The notes below the pieces were generated by a model, which was not told where the DNA came from, searched no databases, and saw nothing but the letters and a program-made list of their open reading frames with translations. Shown piece after piece: positions 14,589-22,920 of a DNA stretch of 64,000 nt (positions within the stretch are counted from its first letter, which is position 1; each line of letters starts with the position of its first letter). Origin of the DNA: Collinsella aerofaciens (GTDB lineage Bacteria; Actinomycetota; Coriobacteriia; Coriobacteriales; Coriobacteriaceae); the NCBI RefSeq assembly GCF_015555045.1, contig NZ_JADNJQ010000001.1:124001-188000 (forward strand). Reading direction: 5' to 3'. The position numbers and the translations under genes are program-made.

Positions 14589-17066
14589 CTATTCCTCCGC
14601 CTCTCGCGCCGCCCGGCGCATCTCGCGCTCGGCGACCTCTGCGGGCTTGGTGTTCCACAGGTCGTAGAGCGAGCCCCTCGGGAAGTCGTCGGTGATGGGC
14701 ACGCGGATCCCGGCGCTGATGAGCAGGCCCTCGCCGGGCTTGACGGCGTCGCCGATGTAGCCGCGCTCCGTGGCGGAGAGCTGGAGCATCTCCGCCCATG
14801 CGTCGAGGTCGGCGGTGGACTGCTTGTGCAGCAGGAAGAACTCGGAGTTGAGCACCATGTCGCGGGCCTCGGCGTTGGCCAGCATGTGGCTCGTGTTCTG
14901 GCTGATGCCGGTGCAGATGAGGCCGAACTTGCGCCCCTCGCGCCACAGGCGGGCGAAGTACTCGACCACCGTCGGATGCGCGAAGAGGCTCTGCACCTCG
15001 TCGATGTAGAGCCACGTGTAGTTGGGGCGCGGCGGCGTGACCATCACGCGGTTGCGCACCATCTCGAGCGCCGTGATCATGCCGAACACGCGCATGTTCT
15101 GGCCGAGGCCGTGCATGTCGATGTTGGTGATGCGGTTGTCGAGCGCCACGTTGCTCTGGCCGTTGAAGAAGGAGAACGCGCCCTTCACGTAGCGTTCGTA
15201 GCGCAGCGCGATGTCGGCGGCCTCGGGCTCGGGCTGAGCGAGCAGCGCCGCGTGGAAGTCGCCGAGCGTGGGCAGGCGGCCGTCCCTCGCGCACTCCCGG
15301 TACGCCTCGCCGACGCAGCGGGCGATGATCGAGCGGTCGCGCTCCGGCAGGCCCTCGCGGCCCTCGGCCATGAGCGCGCTCGAGAGCGCGAGCGCCGCGT
15401 CGGTCTTGTACGCGAGCTTGGCGGCGTCGGCGCGGTCCGCGACGTCGGCGGTGTCGAGGGGGTTGAGCACCGCCGAGCATCCCGGGGCGAGCTCGACGTT
15501 CGCGCCGCCGAGCGCGCCGACGAGGTTGCCGTACTCGCCGGCCGGGTCGAAGATCACGACCTCGTCCTCGGGGTGCGCGAGCACGGTGTTGGTTATCTCG
15601 CGCTTGACCGAGAAGCTCTTGCCCGAGCCGGGCTTGCCGCACACGAAGCCCATGGGGCTCGCCAGGCGCTTGCGGTCGCACAGCACCAGGTTCCCGCTCT
15701 CCTTGGACTGCCCGTAGTAGCCTCCGCCCGCCTCGTCGAGGCTCTGGCTGGCGAAGGGCATCTGCATGGCCACCTGCCCCGTGGTGAGGTAGCGGCTCAC
15801 GGTGACGTGGTTGTCCCCGAGCGGGAGCACCGAATTGAGCGCCTGGCGCTGGCGGAAGTGGAGCGGCTCGAGGCCGATCGTGCAGCCCTGCGCGACGCTC
15901 GTCACCTGCTGGACGCGGCGGTCGAGCTCCTCGAGGCTGTCGGCCCAGGTGTAGACGAGGCCCGTGTAGACGAACAGGCGCTCGGACTTGTTGCGCAGGA
16001 AGTCGAGCAGCTCCTCGGCCTCCTCCTTCGAGAAGCGCAGCTCGGGCGGCAGGATCTGGTAGTCGTAGCCCTTCTTCACGGCGCTCATCTGCTCGTCGAT
16101 GATCTCCTTGTCCATCCAGTCGATCTGGCGCTTCACGAGCGCGAGCGCCTCGCTCTGCGCGATGGGCTGCACGTGCAGCGTCACGTTGAGCGGCAGCGGC
16201 AGGTCGATGATGGAGGCGAGGTAGGTCTCCTCGATGACCGACCCGAAGCTGCGCACCGCGAGCACCGCGCCGTAGCGCCCGTCGCTGCGGAAGCAGTCGG
16301 ACCTGCCTTCGGGCTTGAAGTCGAGCGTGGAGGGCATGACGAAATCCTTCGTGCGCGCTCCCGACGTCGGGGACAATTTGTCCCAGGAGAACTCGAAGCG
16401 CGACCCCGGGCGCAGCTGCCCCTGCAGAAGCTCGAGCCTCTCGACGCCGTCGAGGGCGCGCGACGAGCAGCGTATGCGCGCGAGCGTCTGTTCCACGTCG
16501 CCCCGGATGCGCGCGAGCTTGGGCACCGCGGCGTCGACGTCGTCGGCGCCCACGGCGTAGGTCAGGTAGCGGTGGCGCACGAGGTTCGAGACGCCCTCGC
16601 GCATCTTGTCGTTGAGGATCCGGTTGTACTCTTCGGCGAGCCCGGCGGTGGCGCGCTCCCCGGGCTCGAAGAAGACCTTGCGGCCGACCTCGTCGGCGGG
16701 GATGGGCGCGTTCACTACCTGGAGCTGCACGTGGGAGTCCGCCGGGAAGTAGTTGAACAGCGAGCTCATCACGGTGAAGGCCGTCTCGCGCGCCTCCTTG
16801 CGCGCGGACTGGTAGCTGATGTCGGAGAACTCGACCGTCTGGCTGAACACCCCGGGCATCACCTGGGCGATTCCGTCCCTGTACATGGCGTCGTAGCCGA
16901 CGTAGGCGGCCATATCGCGCGAGCGGTCGCGCTCCCGGCGGCGCCTCTGCCGCTCGGCCTCCGCGCCCTTCGAGGCGTCCTTGCGCCCGCCCGTGCCGCC
17001 GAGGAGCAGCCCGAGGGTGCTCGGGCGCTTCGGCCTATTCTCCTTGTTGCTTCTTGCTCGGCTCAT
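14589..17066 (-). CDS. virB4: VirB4-family conjugation ATPase
   Basis: An 825-residue ATPase. The basic N-terminal 50 residues are followed by a VirB4 N-terminal domain (residues about 60-440). The RecA-like motor domain has Walker A GKPGSGKS near 476-484 and Walker B WLYIDEVQ near 684. A conserved ATPase segment LICTGISQN follows. It powers assembly of and transport through the type IV secretion channel. It overlaps the preceding PrgI gene by 32 bases. Size and order (PrgI, VirB4, peptidoglycan hydrolase) are standard for Gram-positive conjugative elements. A 15-bp palindrome lies within the gene at 16370. Confidence 0.92.
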   Translation of the reverse strand: MSRARSNKENRPKRPSTLGLLLGGTGGRKDASKGAEAERQRRRRERDRSRDMAAYVGYDAMYRDGIAQVMPGVFSQTVEFSDISYQSARKEARETAFTVMSSLFNYFPADSHVQLQVVNAPIPADEVGRKVFFEPGERATAGLAEEYNRILNDKMREGVSNLVRHRYLTYAVGADDVDAAVPKLARIRGDVEQTLARIRCSSRALDGVERLELLQGQLRPGSRFEFSWDKLSPTSGARTKDFVMPSTLDFKPEGRSDCFRSDGRYGAVLAVRSFGSVIEETYLASIIDLPLPLNVTLHVQPIAQSEALALVKRQIDWMDKEIIDEQMSAVKKGYDYQILPPELRFSKEEAEELLDFLRNKSERLFVYTGLVYTWADSLEELDRRVQQVTSVAQGCTIGLEPLHFRQRQALNSVLPLGDNHVTVSRYLTTGQVAMQMPFASQSLDEAGGGYYGQSKESGNLVLCDRKRLASPMGFVCGKPGSGKSFSVKREITNTVLAHPEDEVVIFDPAGEYGNLVGALGGANVELAPGCSAVLNPLDTADVADRADAAKLAYKTDAALALSSALMAEGREGLPERDRSIIARCVGEAYRECARDGRLPTLGDFHAALLAQPEPEAADIALRYERYVKGAFSFFNGQSNVALDNRITNIDMHGLGQNMRVFGMITALEMVRNRVMVTPPRPNYTWLYIDEVQSLFAHPTVVEYFARLWREGRKFGLICTGISQNTSHMLANAEARDMVLNSEFFLLHKQSTADLDAWAEMLQLSATERGYIGDAVKPGEGLLISAGIRVPITDDFPRGSLYDLWNTKPAEVAEREMRRAAREAEE
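16370..16384. repeat. 15-bp palindrome GGGACAATTTGTCCC, copy 3
   Basis: Identical to the copies at 7278 and 14364. It lies inside the virB4 gene. Confidence 0.6.
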
Positions 17067-17460
17067 AGAGCTCGGCTCCTTTCTTCCTTGCCCTGCGCCT
17101 CGCGCGACGTCCCGGGCGGCCCGGGCGCGGCGAGCCCTCGGGGAGGCTCCCGGCGAGGCAGGGCTCGTACGCGAGCAGCTGTGGGGAGAGCTCGTGTGCC
17201 GCCAAAAGCGGCAGCAGCTCCTCGGCGCGCATGCCGAAGGGCCGCCAGAACCCGGCGAGCCAGAACGGCATGCTGCAGAGCATGATCGGGAAGGCCGCGT
17301 CCGCGACGTCGGCGTGCAGGCCCAGGTGGACGAAGGCCGCCGCCCCGACCGCGCTGCCGAAGCCGAGCGACACGCATGCGAGCGTGCGCAGGCTCATCTT
17401 CCCGACGATCTTCTCCTCGTACTCGCCGATGTCCTTCTGCACCGGTATCCTGAGCGCCAT
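17035..17460 (-). CDS. PrgI-family protein (VirB3-like)
   Basis: A 141-residue protein with the N-terminal signature RIPVQKDIGEYEEKIVGKMSLR of PrgI-family proteins. Two membrane helices follow (about 27-47 and 52-72), then a cytoplasmic basic tail (RPGRRARRRARKK). PrgI/VirB3-type proteins sit next to the VirB4 ATPase in the inner-membrane complex, and here the two genes overlap by 32 bases. The sequence between the helices (HADVADAAFPIMLCSMPFW) is family-typical. Confidence 0.85.
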   Translation of the reverse strand: MALRIPVQKDIGEYEEKIVGKMSLRTLACVSLGFGSAVGAAAFVHLGLHADVADAAFPIMLCSMPFWLAGFWRPFGMRAEELLPLLAAHELSPQLLAYEPCLAGSLPEGSPRPGRPGRRARRRARKKGAELYEPSKKQQGE

Positions 17461-17472
17461 CCGCGACGCCCC

Positions 17473-17688
17473 CTATGCCGGCAGCCAGGACGTGTCCAGC
17501 TGACCGAAGTAGACCGACGCGGCGATGATGATCGCGCCGCCGGCGATGGTGGATATGGCGGTCGCGATCTGCGGGCCGCCCTGCTGCTCCCTGATGGCCA
17601 GGCCGAGCGAGACCGCTCCCCACACGACCAGGAAGCCGCCGAGGAAGGTCACGCAGCCCGACACGAGCTTGATGACGTTTGCGAGCAT
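17473..17688 (-). CDS. Small two-helix membrane protein, Maff2/VirB2-like
   Basis: A 71-residue protein with two hydrophobic helices (FLGGFLVVWGAVSLGLAI and ISTIAGGAIIIAASVYFG) separated by a short polar loop. Size, topology and position between virD4 and prgI match the Maff2 family and the VirB2/TrbC-like pilin-type subunits of Gram-positive conjugation operons. The start at 17688 has GGAGAGC upstream. Confidence 0.75.
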   Translation of the reverse strand: MLANVIKLVSGCVTFLGGFLVVWGAVSLGLAIREQQGGPQIATAISTIAGGAIIIAASVYFGQLDTSWLPA

Positions 17689-17772
17689 GCTGCTCTCCTT
17701 TGCTTTCGGTTGACGATGTTCCTTGCTGTTCCTCCCCCGCGGCGGGGGAGGCCCGCGCCCGCCGCGGCCCCG

Positions 17773-19590
17773 TCACGAGTTGCCTTCCTTCTGCCTGCGG
17801 TACTCCGCGAAGTCGAACGGGCCGCGGCGCGCGGCCTCCTCGAGCAGGCGCGAGCGCGGGTGGCGCTCGAGCCGGTACTTCCGGTCCATGAGCGGCATGC
17901 ACCCGTTCACGAGCACGAGCGCGTCCTCGCGCGGCATGCGCGCCACCTCGGCGGGCTGTATGAGGTCGCGCTCGGAGATGCCGCGGTTCACGGTCCGGGT
18001 CCAGCCGGCGCCCCGCGAGTCGCTCTGCGTCTCGCTCGCCACCGTCTGCTTGCCGGCCATCTTGCTGATCTCCTCGTTGGTCTCGTTCGCCTTGCCACCC
18101 AGGTAGAGCAGCGTGTCGCAGGCGTTCACGATGGTCTCGGCGTTGTTGTCGCCGTAGGTCTCCTTCAGCTGCGAGAGAGACTGGGCGATCATCGAGACGG
18201 CGATGTTCCGGCTGCGGGTGACGGCGATGGTCCGCTCGAAGTCGGGTATGCGCCCGATGTTGGCGAACTCGTCGAAGACGAAGTGCACCGTCGTGGGCAG
18301 CGAGCCGCCGTGCGCCTCGAGCGCCTCGGCGCAAAGCGCGCTCACGGCCGTGTCCATGAGCAGGGCGAACAGGAAGTCGAAGGTCGAGTCGGTGTCGCTC
18401 ATCGACGCGAAGAGCGCGACCTTGGCGCCCTCGTCGCCCATGTGGGCGAGGTCGAGCTCGTCTTTGGAGGTGAGGTCGCGGACGGCACGGATGGACAGCG
18501 GCTTCAGGCGGACGTTGCAGCTCGAGAGCATCGACTTCATGGTGTCGCCGGCGGCGACGCGGAACTCGCGGTAGCTCGCGAGCGCGAAGTCGTCGGGCGG
18601 CGCCGGCTCGCGGACCTTGACCCACTCCCACGCGCCGTCCTCCTCGGCGAAGCCGCGCAGCGATCCGCCCTCCGCCGAGGCGCCGCCGCGCCTGACGTAG
18701 CGCTCGCCGGTCTCCAGCTCGCGGAACACCATGTCGAGCGGGCTCATGTAGCCCGGGTCGTCGCGGGCGTCGGCGAGCGAGAGCAGCGTGAGCAGCCCGT
18801 CGAGGTTTCGGTCGGCGGGCTCGCAGTGCATGACGAGGTAGGCCGTGAGCGCGGTGTAGACCAGGCGCTCGGCCTTCTCCCAGTAGGGGTCGCCCTTGTG
18901 GTCGGCCTCGCCCTCGGTGTTGGCGACGATGCCGCGGGCGAAGCGGATGACGCCCGCCTCGTCGCGTATGTAGGCTATGGGGTTGAAGCGCATGGAGCGC
19001 GTGAAGTCGATGGTGTCGAACGCGCGGATCTCGTAGCCGAGCTCCGCCAGCGCGCCGCCCATCTCGCGGATGAGCGTGCCCTTCGGGTCGGTCACGAAGA
19101 AGCTGGCGTTGGCCTGCAGGAGGTTCGGCTTGACGTAGTAGCGCGTCTTGCCGGTGCCGGGTCCTCCAACCACGAGCACGTTGTCGTTGGTGTCGGTGGA
19201 GAGGTCGAACCTGCGGCTCACGAGGCGGATGCGCGCGTTGTCGGTGAGGATGATGTTGTTGTCGGGGTCCTTGGGGTCGCCGAAGGGCGCGATGTCCTTG
19301 CGCGTGGCCCACCTGGAGCTCCCGTGCTCCTCGCCGTCGCGCCGGGCCCCCTTGGTCCCCAGTGAGCGGGCCCAGGCGAGGAGCGCGCCGCACGCGCAGG
19401 CGGTCCCGGCGCACAGGGGAAGCGCCTCCGCGGAGAAGACGCGCCCCGCGCGGAGCGCTGCCGGGATCGCCGCCATGGCGGCCTCCGGGTCGAGGATCGG
19501 GTTCGCGCCCGACGCCGCTATTGCCGCGGCCGCTGCATCTCCCATGGCGAACGCGGCTGCGGCCAGCGCGGCCGCCGCCTGCCACCTCAT
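17773..19590 (-). CDS. virD4: VirD4/TcpA-type coupling protein
   Basis: A 605-residue ATPase that links relaxase-bound DNA to the channel. Two N-terminal hydrophobic segments (1-25 and 55-75) precede Walker A VVGGPGTGKTRYY (about 142-150). FFVTDPKGTLIREMG, Walker B HFVFDEFANIGRIPDF (about 435-450) and ISMIAQ-like SMIAQSLSQL follow. The start at 19590 overlaps the PcfB gene by four bases (ATGA). The C-terminal region reads PREDALVLVNGCMPLMDRKY, typical of TraG/VirD4 family members in Bacillota and Coriobacteriia elements. Confidence 0.92.
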   Translation of the reverse strand: MRWQAAAALAAAAFAMGDAAAAAIAASGANPILDPEAAMAAIPAALRAGRVFSAEALPLCAGTACACGALLAWARSLGTKGARRDGEEHGSSRWATRKDIAPFGDPKDPDNNIILTDNARIRLVSRRFDLSTDTNDNVLVVGGPGTGKTRYYVKPNLLQANASFFVTDPKGTLIREMGGALAELGYEIRAFDTIDFTRSMRFNPIAYIRDEAGVIRFARGIVANTEGEADHKGDPYWEKAERLVYTALTAYLVMHCEPADRNLDGLLTLLSLADARDDPGYMSPLDMVFRELETGERYVRRGGASAEGGSLRGFAEEDGAWEWVKVREPAPPDDFALASYREFRVAAGDTMKSMLSSCNVRLKPLSIRAVRDLTSKDELDLAHMGDEGAKVALFASMSDTDSTFDFLFALLMDTAVSALCAEALEAHGGSLPTTVHFVFDEFANIGRIPDFERTIAVTRSRNIAVSMIAQSLSQLKETYGDNNAETIVNACDTLLYLGGKANETNEEISKMAGKQTVASETQSDSRGAGWTRTVNRGISERDLIQPAEVARMPREDALVLVNGCMPLMDRKYRLERHPRSRLLEEAARRGPFDFAEYRRQKEGNS

Positions 19591-20138
19591 CTCTCGGGCC
19601 CCTCGATCTGGCGCGGGCCGCGCTCCCGGCCGATGTCCTGGCTGTGGGCCCTCGACGCCTCGCGCGCACGCTCCGCGCGCTCCGCCAGCCGCTCGGGCTC
19701 CTGGCGCCTCTCGGCTATCTCGGAGAGCCGCTCCCTTGCGCGATCGGCGGCCTTGCCCGTCTCTTGCTCCAGCTGGCGGAAGGCCTCGTCGACCTCGGGG
19801 GCGTCCTCCACCTTGAAGAGCAGCCAGTCGCGGCCCTCGCCGGGGATGATGTGGTGCTCGACCGACGCGGCGCGCAGCTTGTCGGAGACGACCTCCTTGA
19901 TCGTCGCGTACTCGGGAAGCCCAGAGAGCTCCTCGAGGCTGAGCTTCGCGTAGGTCGGCGCGCCGTCGGCCGCGATGGCCTCGGCGCGCCCGCCGGCGAT
20001 GGTCCCGCGGATCCCTGCGAGGCGCTCTGAGAGCTCCCTCGCGCTGCGCGCCATTGCCTCGGCGCCGGCCTCCTGGCCGATTCTCAGCATCCAGTCGAGC
20101 AGCTTGCCGCCCGCCTCGTCCCCGTAGTCGCTCGCCAT
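19587..20138 (-). CDS. PcfB-family protein
   Basis: A 183-residue protein. The N-terminal region (DYGDEAGGKLLDWMLRIGQEAGAEAM) and central segment (KLSLEELSGLPEYATIKEVV, VEHHIIPGEGRDWLLFKVEDA) fit the PcfB/DUF3801 family, which accompanies VirD4 in Gram-positive conjugation operons. It may assist substrate recruitment. The C-terminal third is a charged helix (ERLAERAERAREASRAH). Overlap with virD4 by ATGA indicates coupling. Confidence 0.8.
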   Translation of the reverse strand: MASDYGDEAGGKLLDWMLRIGQEAGAEAMARSARELSERLAGIRGTIAGGRAEAIAADGAPTYAKLSLEELSGLPEYATIKEVVSDKLRAASVEHHIIPGEGRDWLLFKVEDAPEVDEAFRQLEQETGKAADRARERLSEIAERRQEPERLAERAERAREASRAHSQDIGRERGPRQIEGPER

Positions 20139-20195
20139 CCCGCGCCTCCCTTCCAGTCGAGATGAAAAAGGGGCGCCTTCGCGCCCCGGTCGTCC

Positions 20196-20729
20196 CTATT
20201 CGGCCCCGACGGCCCTCTCGCGCGCCATTGGGGCGCGGGCTTCCTGCCCGGCGTGCGCGCGGCTCGCCTCGCGGGCGGACGCGGCGCGCTGCGCCAGCGG
20301 CTCGGGAGCCTTCTCGTGCAGATGGGCCCACTCGCCGCTGCGGCACTGCTCCGGCGTCGCCTCGCACATGTCGCGCATGGCGCGCTCGAACCGCTCGGGC
20401 TCCTGGGCGATGGCGCCGAAGCTCCAGCTCTCGAAGCCGGTCCACGCGTCGCCGTCGCGCTTGAGCGTCCACCACTCGTCGCCGCCGTTCACCTGCTGGA
20501 TGAACGCGAGGTCGCGGTAGCAGAACCCCTGGCGTATGGCCCAGTTGCCCGAGCCCAGCGCCTCGCGGAGCCTGTCGACGCTCTCCGTGCGGGAGAACTC
20601 GTAGGGGTACTCCTCGAGGAACGGGTCGTCCTGCCAGTCGAAGCCGCCGACCTTGAGCCAGCCGTTCTCCTGGCACTTCTCCACGAGCTCTTCGTGCTCG
20701 CGGCCGGTTATCCTCTCGAAGCCGTCCAT
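20196..20729 (-). CDS. Hypothetical protein with aromatic-rich N-terminal domain
   Basis: A 177-residue protein starting at 20729 after CGGAGGGCC. The domain is rich in Trp and acidic residues (NGWLKVGGFDWQDDPFLEEYPYEF, GGDEWWTLKRDGDAWTGFESWSF), followed by a helical Ala/Arg/Glu tail (AQRAASAREASRAHAGQEARAP). The tail repeats the EASRAH motif of the PcfB-like protein, so the two may share an interaction mode. The family is not recognised. It is the first gene after the internal promoter at 20.85-20.9 kb and leads the coupling-protein block. Confidence 0.65.
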   Translation of the reverse strand: MDGFERITGREHEELVEKCQENGWLKVGGFDWQDDPFLEEYPYEFSRTESVDRLREALGSGNWAIRQGFCYRDLAFIQQVNGGDEWWTLKRDGDAWTGFESWSFGAIAQEPERFERAMRDMCEATPEQCRSGEWAHLHEKAPEPLAQRAASAREASRAHAGQEARAPMARERAVGAE

Positions 20730-20849
20730 GGGCCCTCCGTCTTTCGTTTGTTGCTTGGCGGGCGGCGTCCTCGCGATGGGGGCACGGTGCGAGTCGGAGC
20801 AGGCGTGCGTGCCGGCGCGTCGGCGCCGCCCAAGACGTGTATAGCGATT

Positions 20850-20901
20850 TCGATTGCGGCAGAGAGCAGGGCCGCCCGCGATGGGTCGAGCTGGGTCGAG
20901 C
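20850..20901 (-). promoter_or_regulatory. Internal promoter with tandem 10-bp repeats
   Basis: The 200-bp gap between the DnaC-like gene and the 177-residue gene holds the direct repeat GGGTCGAGCTGGGTCGAGC (20883-20901, plus-strand text). A TATACA-like box lies downstream on the minus strand. The same repeat with flanking GCCTCCAC recurs at 22921, ahead of the operon head, so one regulator may control both promoters. Confidence 0.45.
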
Positions 20902-20930
20902 CGTCCGCGCCTCCACGGGAAGCGCACAAG

Positions 20931-21719
20931 CTAGCTGCGCCGGCGCCTGTCCCTCTCGCCCAGGTAGACGGGCCTGCAGGTCTGGGAGATCCTGCTCGCG
21001 ATCGCCTCTGCCGTTACGCGCTCGCCGCGCCTGGCGAGCCTGTCCGCAAGCGCGCCGGGCGCGTAGTTCGACGTGACGATGGTCGGGCGCATGTCCTCGT
21101 AGCGCGCGTCGAGCACGCTGAACACGGTGCCGACGGACCACTCGGTCGCGTCCTCCTTGCCGAGGTCGTCGAGCACGAGGACGTCGCACTTGGCGTACCG
21201 CGCGACGGCCGCCTCGGTGCCGCCCTCGTCGAACGTGGCCTTCACGCGCTCGAGCATGCCCTTGGCCGTCGTGAAGGCGACGTCGTAGCCGGCCTCGGCG
21301 AACAGCCTGGCCATGGCGGAGGCGGCGTGCGTCTTTCCGGCGCCGACGCCCCCGTGTATGTAGAGCCCGGCGCCTCCGTTGCCGGCGAACGAGGCGATGT
21401 ACTCGGCGAACTCGGGGCGGTCGGCCTCGGCGGCCCAGTAGCGCCTGGGGATGCCCGCGCGCGCGAGCGCCTTCTCCCGGCGGGCGGCCTCCTCCTTGGC
21501 GGCGAGGGCCGCGCGCCTTCGCGCCTCGGCCTCCCGCTCGCTGGTTGCGCCCTCGCACGGGCAGGGGGCGCTGGAGACCCAGGTGACCCTGCCCGCCAGC
21601 GCTGCGCCGAGCGGTTCGAGGGCGGCGCCGCAGTGCGGGCACGCCCTCGGCTCCGGCTCGTCGAAGGAGAGCCCGGCGGCCCGGGCCTGCTCCAGGGTGA
21701 TGAGTCCCGCTCGGTCCAT
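20931..21719 (-). CDS. DnaC/IstB-like AAA+ ATPase
   Basis: A 262-residue protein with an N-terminal Cys cluster (Cys27, Cys30, Cys53, Cys55) that probably binds zinc. A helical linker follows, then an AAA+ core with Walker A IHGGVGAGKT (121-130), Walker B VLVLDDLG (180-187) and sensor-1 region TIVTSNY. It resembles DnaC/DnaI helicase loaders. With the winged-helix gene just upstream it forms a typical replication pair of an ICE that replicates after excision. The start at 21719 has AAGGAAGGGG upstream; a longer in-frame start at 21779 would overlap the previous gene. Confidence 0.82.
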   Translation of the reverse strand: MDRAGLITLEQARAAGLSFDEPEPRACPHCGAALEPLGAALAGRVTWVSSAPCPCEGATSEREAEARRRAALAAKEEAARREKALARAGIPRRYWAAEADRPEFAEYIASFAGNGGAGLYIHGGVGAGKTHAASAMARLFAEAGYDVAFTTAKGMLERVKATFDEGGTEAAVARYAKCDVLVLDDLGKEDATEWSVGTVFSVLDARYEDMRPTIVTSNYAPGALADRLARRGERVTAEAIASRISQTCRPVYLGERDRRRRS

Positions 21720-21733
21720 CGGGCGCCCCTTCC

Positions 21734-22249
21734 TTATCTTCTGAAGTCCTTGTTGTCCCTTTTGCTTATTGGGTGGCATATCGTCAGGGGTTTCCCTGTC
21801 ATTTCGTCAGGGGTTCGGGCTGCGAGCCCTGACGGTTCGTCATCCTTGTTCGCGGCGAACCCTGTCATTTCGTCACCCTTTCGCGCCGGGAACCCTGACG
21901 AATCGTCAGGGGTTGCCAACGCTCCGGGCGGCAGCCTCTCGCGCACGATGCGGTATCGCTTGGTGGCATGCCCGCGCGCCGGGGCGTGCACGCCGCACTC
22001 CTCGATGAGGCCCCGGTCGAGCAGGTCGCGGATGGCGCGGTGGACGCTGCGCTCCTGCACGTTGAGGAATCGGGCCAGGCCGCCCTTGCTCTCGAAGTAG
22101 CCGCACCCGGCGTCGCAGAAGCCGAAGATGCGCGCGTAGACGAGCAGGGGAAGGCCTGAGAGGCCGAGGTCCGCCATCATGAAGTGCCGTACCGTCGCGA
22201 ACTCGCGCGGGGAGGGGCCGTCGCGCCCCCTCGGGCCTGCGGCCGCCAT
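21734..22249 (-). CDS. Winged-helix replication-initiator-like protein with 11-residue repeats
   Basis: A 171-residue protein. The N-terminal domain (FATVRHFMMADLGLSGLPLL, YFESKGGLARFLNVQERSVH and IRDLLDRGLIEECG) is a helix-turn-helix or winged-helix module of the replication-initiator/DnaD type found on plasmids and ICEs. The C-terminal part has four 11-residue repeats, each containing a DE or DD pair and a following [MS]xG or SSG (PDDSSGF, GDEMTGF, DDEPSGL, PDEMTGK). The corresponding DNA is four exact-period 33-bp units. It precedes the DnaC-like gene by 14 bases. The N-terminal fold call is confident; the initiator role is inferred. Confidence 0.7.
   Translation of the reverse strand: MAAAGPRGRDGPSPREFATVRHFMMADLGLSGLPLLVYARIFGFCDAGCGYFESKGGLARFLNVQERSVHRAIRDLLDRGLIEECGVHAPARGHATKRYRIVRERLPPGALATPDDSSGFPARKGDEMTGFAANKDDEPSGLAARTPDEMTGKPLTICHPISKRDNKDFRR
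21794..21912. repeat. Four 33-bp direct repeats with embedded palindromes (iteron-like)
   Basis: Units begin at 21794, 21827, 21860 and 21893, exactly 33 bp apart, each starting CCCTG[TA]C and continuing to TCGTCA. The last unit is a complete palindrome, CCCTGACGAATCGTCAGGG. A right half-unit (ATCGTCAGGGG) lies at about 21779-21790. They sit inside the 3' part of the winged-helix gene. Iterons within or beside the initiator gene are a known layout for replication origins. Confidence 0.7.
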
Positions 22250-22253
22250 GGCG

Positions 22254-22502
22254 CTAGCCCCTTCTTGGCGAGCCGACGACGCTGTTGCGCTCGACCCATG
22301 CGACGAGCTCGTCGTGCAGCACGATGCCGTCGCGCGTCTTGCCGCCGATGTAGCGGATCGGGAACGGGTCGTCGCGGTCCTTGGCGAGCCGGTACATGGC
22401 GTCGCGGCTGATGCGCAGCATCGCGCACGCCTCGTCGGCGCCGAATATCGCGTTTGTCGATGCGATGAGCCTCACCTGGCTCCTGCTAGTGCTCTTGGTC
22501 AT
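22254..22502 (-). CDS. Helix-turn-helix excisionase-like protein
   Basis: An 82-residue protein with a MerR/AlpA-type HTH: ADEACAMLRISRDAMYRLAKD (HTH), then PFPIRYIGGKTRDGIVLHDEL and VAWVE. These proteins act as excisionases or directionality factors, or as regulators. It starts two genes upstream of the DnaC-like gene, and the next start lies four bases after its stop. A second excisionase-type gene lies upstream. No integrase is present within the window for it to serve. Confidence 0.75.
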   Translation of the reverse strand: MTKSTSRSQVRLIASTNAIFGADEACAMLRISRDAMYRLAKDRDDPFPIRYIGGKTRDGIVLHDELVAWVERNSVVGSPRRG

Positions 22503-22580
22503 GGTCGTCCTCGAGCTCCTTTCGTCTCGAGGCTCCCTCGCGTGCCCGGCCGCGGGCGGCTCCCGGGGCGGTCGCCGCCG

Positions 22581-22799
22581 TCATTTCCTGCCGCTCCTCG
22601 ACTCGATGTAGGCGTCCACTGACGCCCTCGAAACCAGGAGCTTCCTGCCGAGCCTGTACGAGTCGATCTCTCCCGACCAGATGAGGTCGTACGCCTTGTT
22701 TCGGCTCGCCCTCATGTACTGCTGCATCTCGATCACCGTCATCCATTCGTCGCGGCCCTGGTTGTTCTCGGGCGCGGCGCATTCGGCTGTGCGTGCCAT
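22581..22799 (-). CDS. Second excisionase-family HTH protein
   Basis: A 72-residue protein; the ATG at 22799 follows GGAGGAAC. The sequence DEWMTVIEMQQYMRASRNKAYDLIWSGEIDSYRLGRKLLVS is a standard excisionase DNA-binding fold (MerR-like with wing). It ends RASVDAYIESRSGRK. It is the first gene of the minus-strand operon, directly downstream of the operator region at 22.9 kb, so it may act as directionality factor, regulator, or both. Confidence 0.78.
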   Translation of the reverse strand: MARTAECAAPENNQGRDEWMTVIEMQQYMRASRNKAYDLIWSGEIDSYRLGRKLLVSRASVDAYIESRSGRK

Positions 22800-22920
22800 G
22801 GTTCCTCCAATCTTCCCGTGCGGCACCGTGCGGGCACACCGCGCGGCACAGTGTCCCTTTTCGTCTGCGCGACGATTGAACCGCCTGCTGGCGCATCGCG
22901 CGCATGACGGGAACGGAGAC

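Noticed and set aside
14826-19365. Two long plus-strand frames antisense to virB4 and virD4
   Set aside because: Shadow frames; the minus-strand products have complete ATPase motifs.
21794-21912. The 33-bp repeats as a CRISPR array
   Set aside because: The spacers between conserved parts are only about 14 bp, are themselves related, and lie in a coding frame; no cas gene is present.
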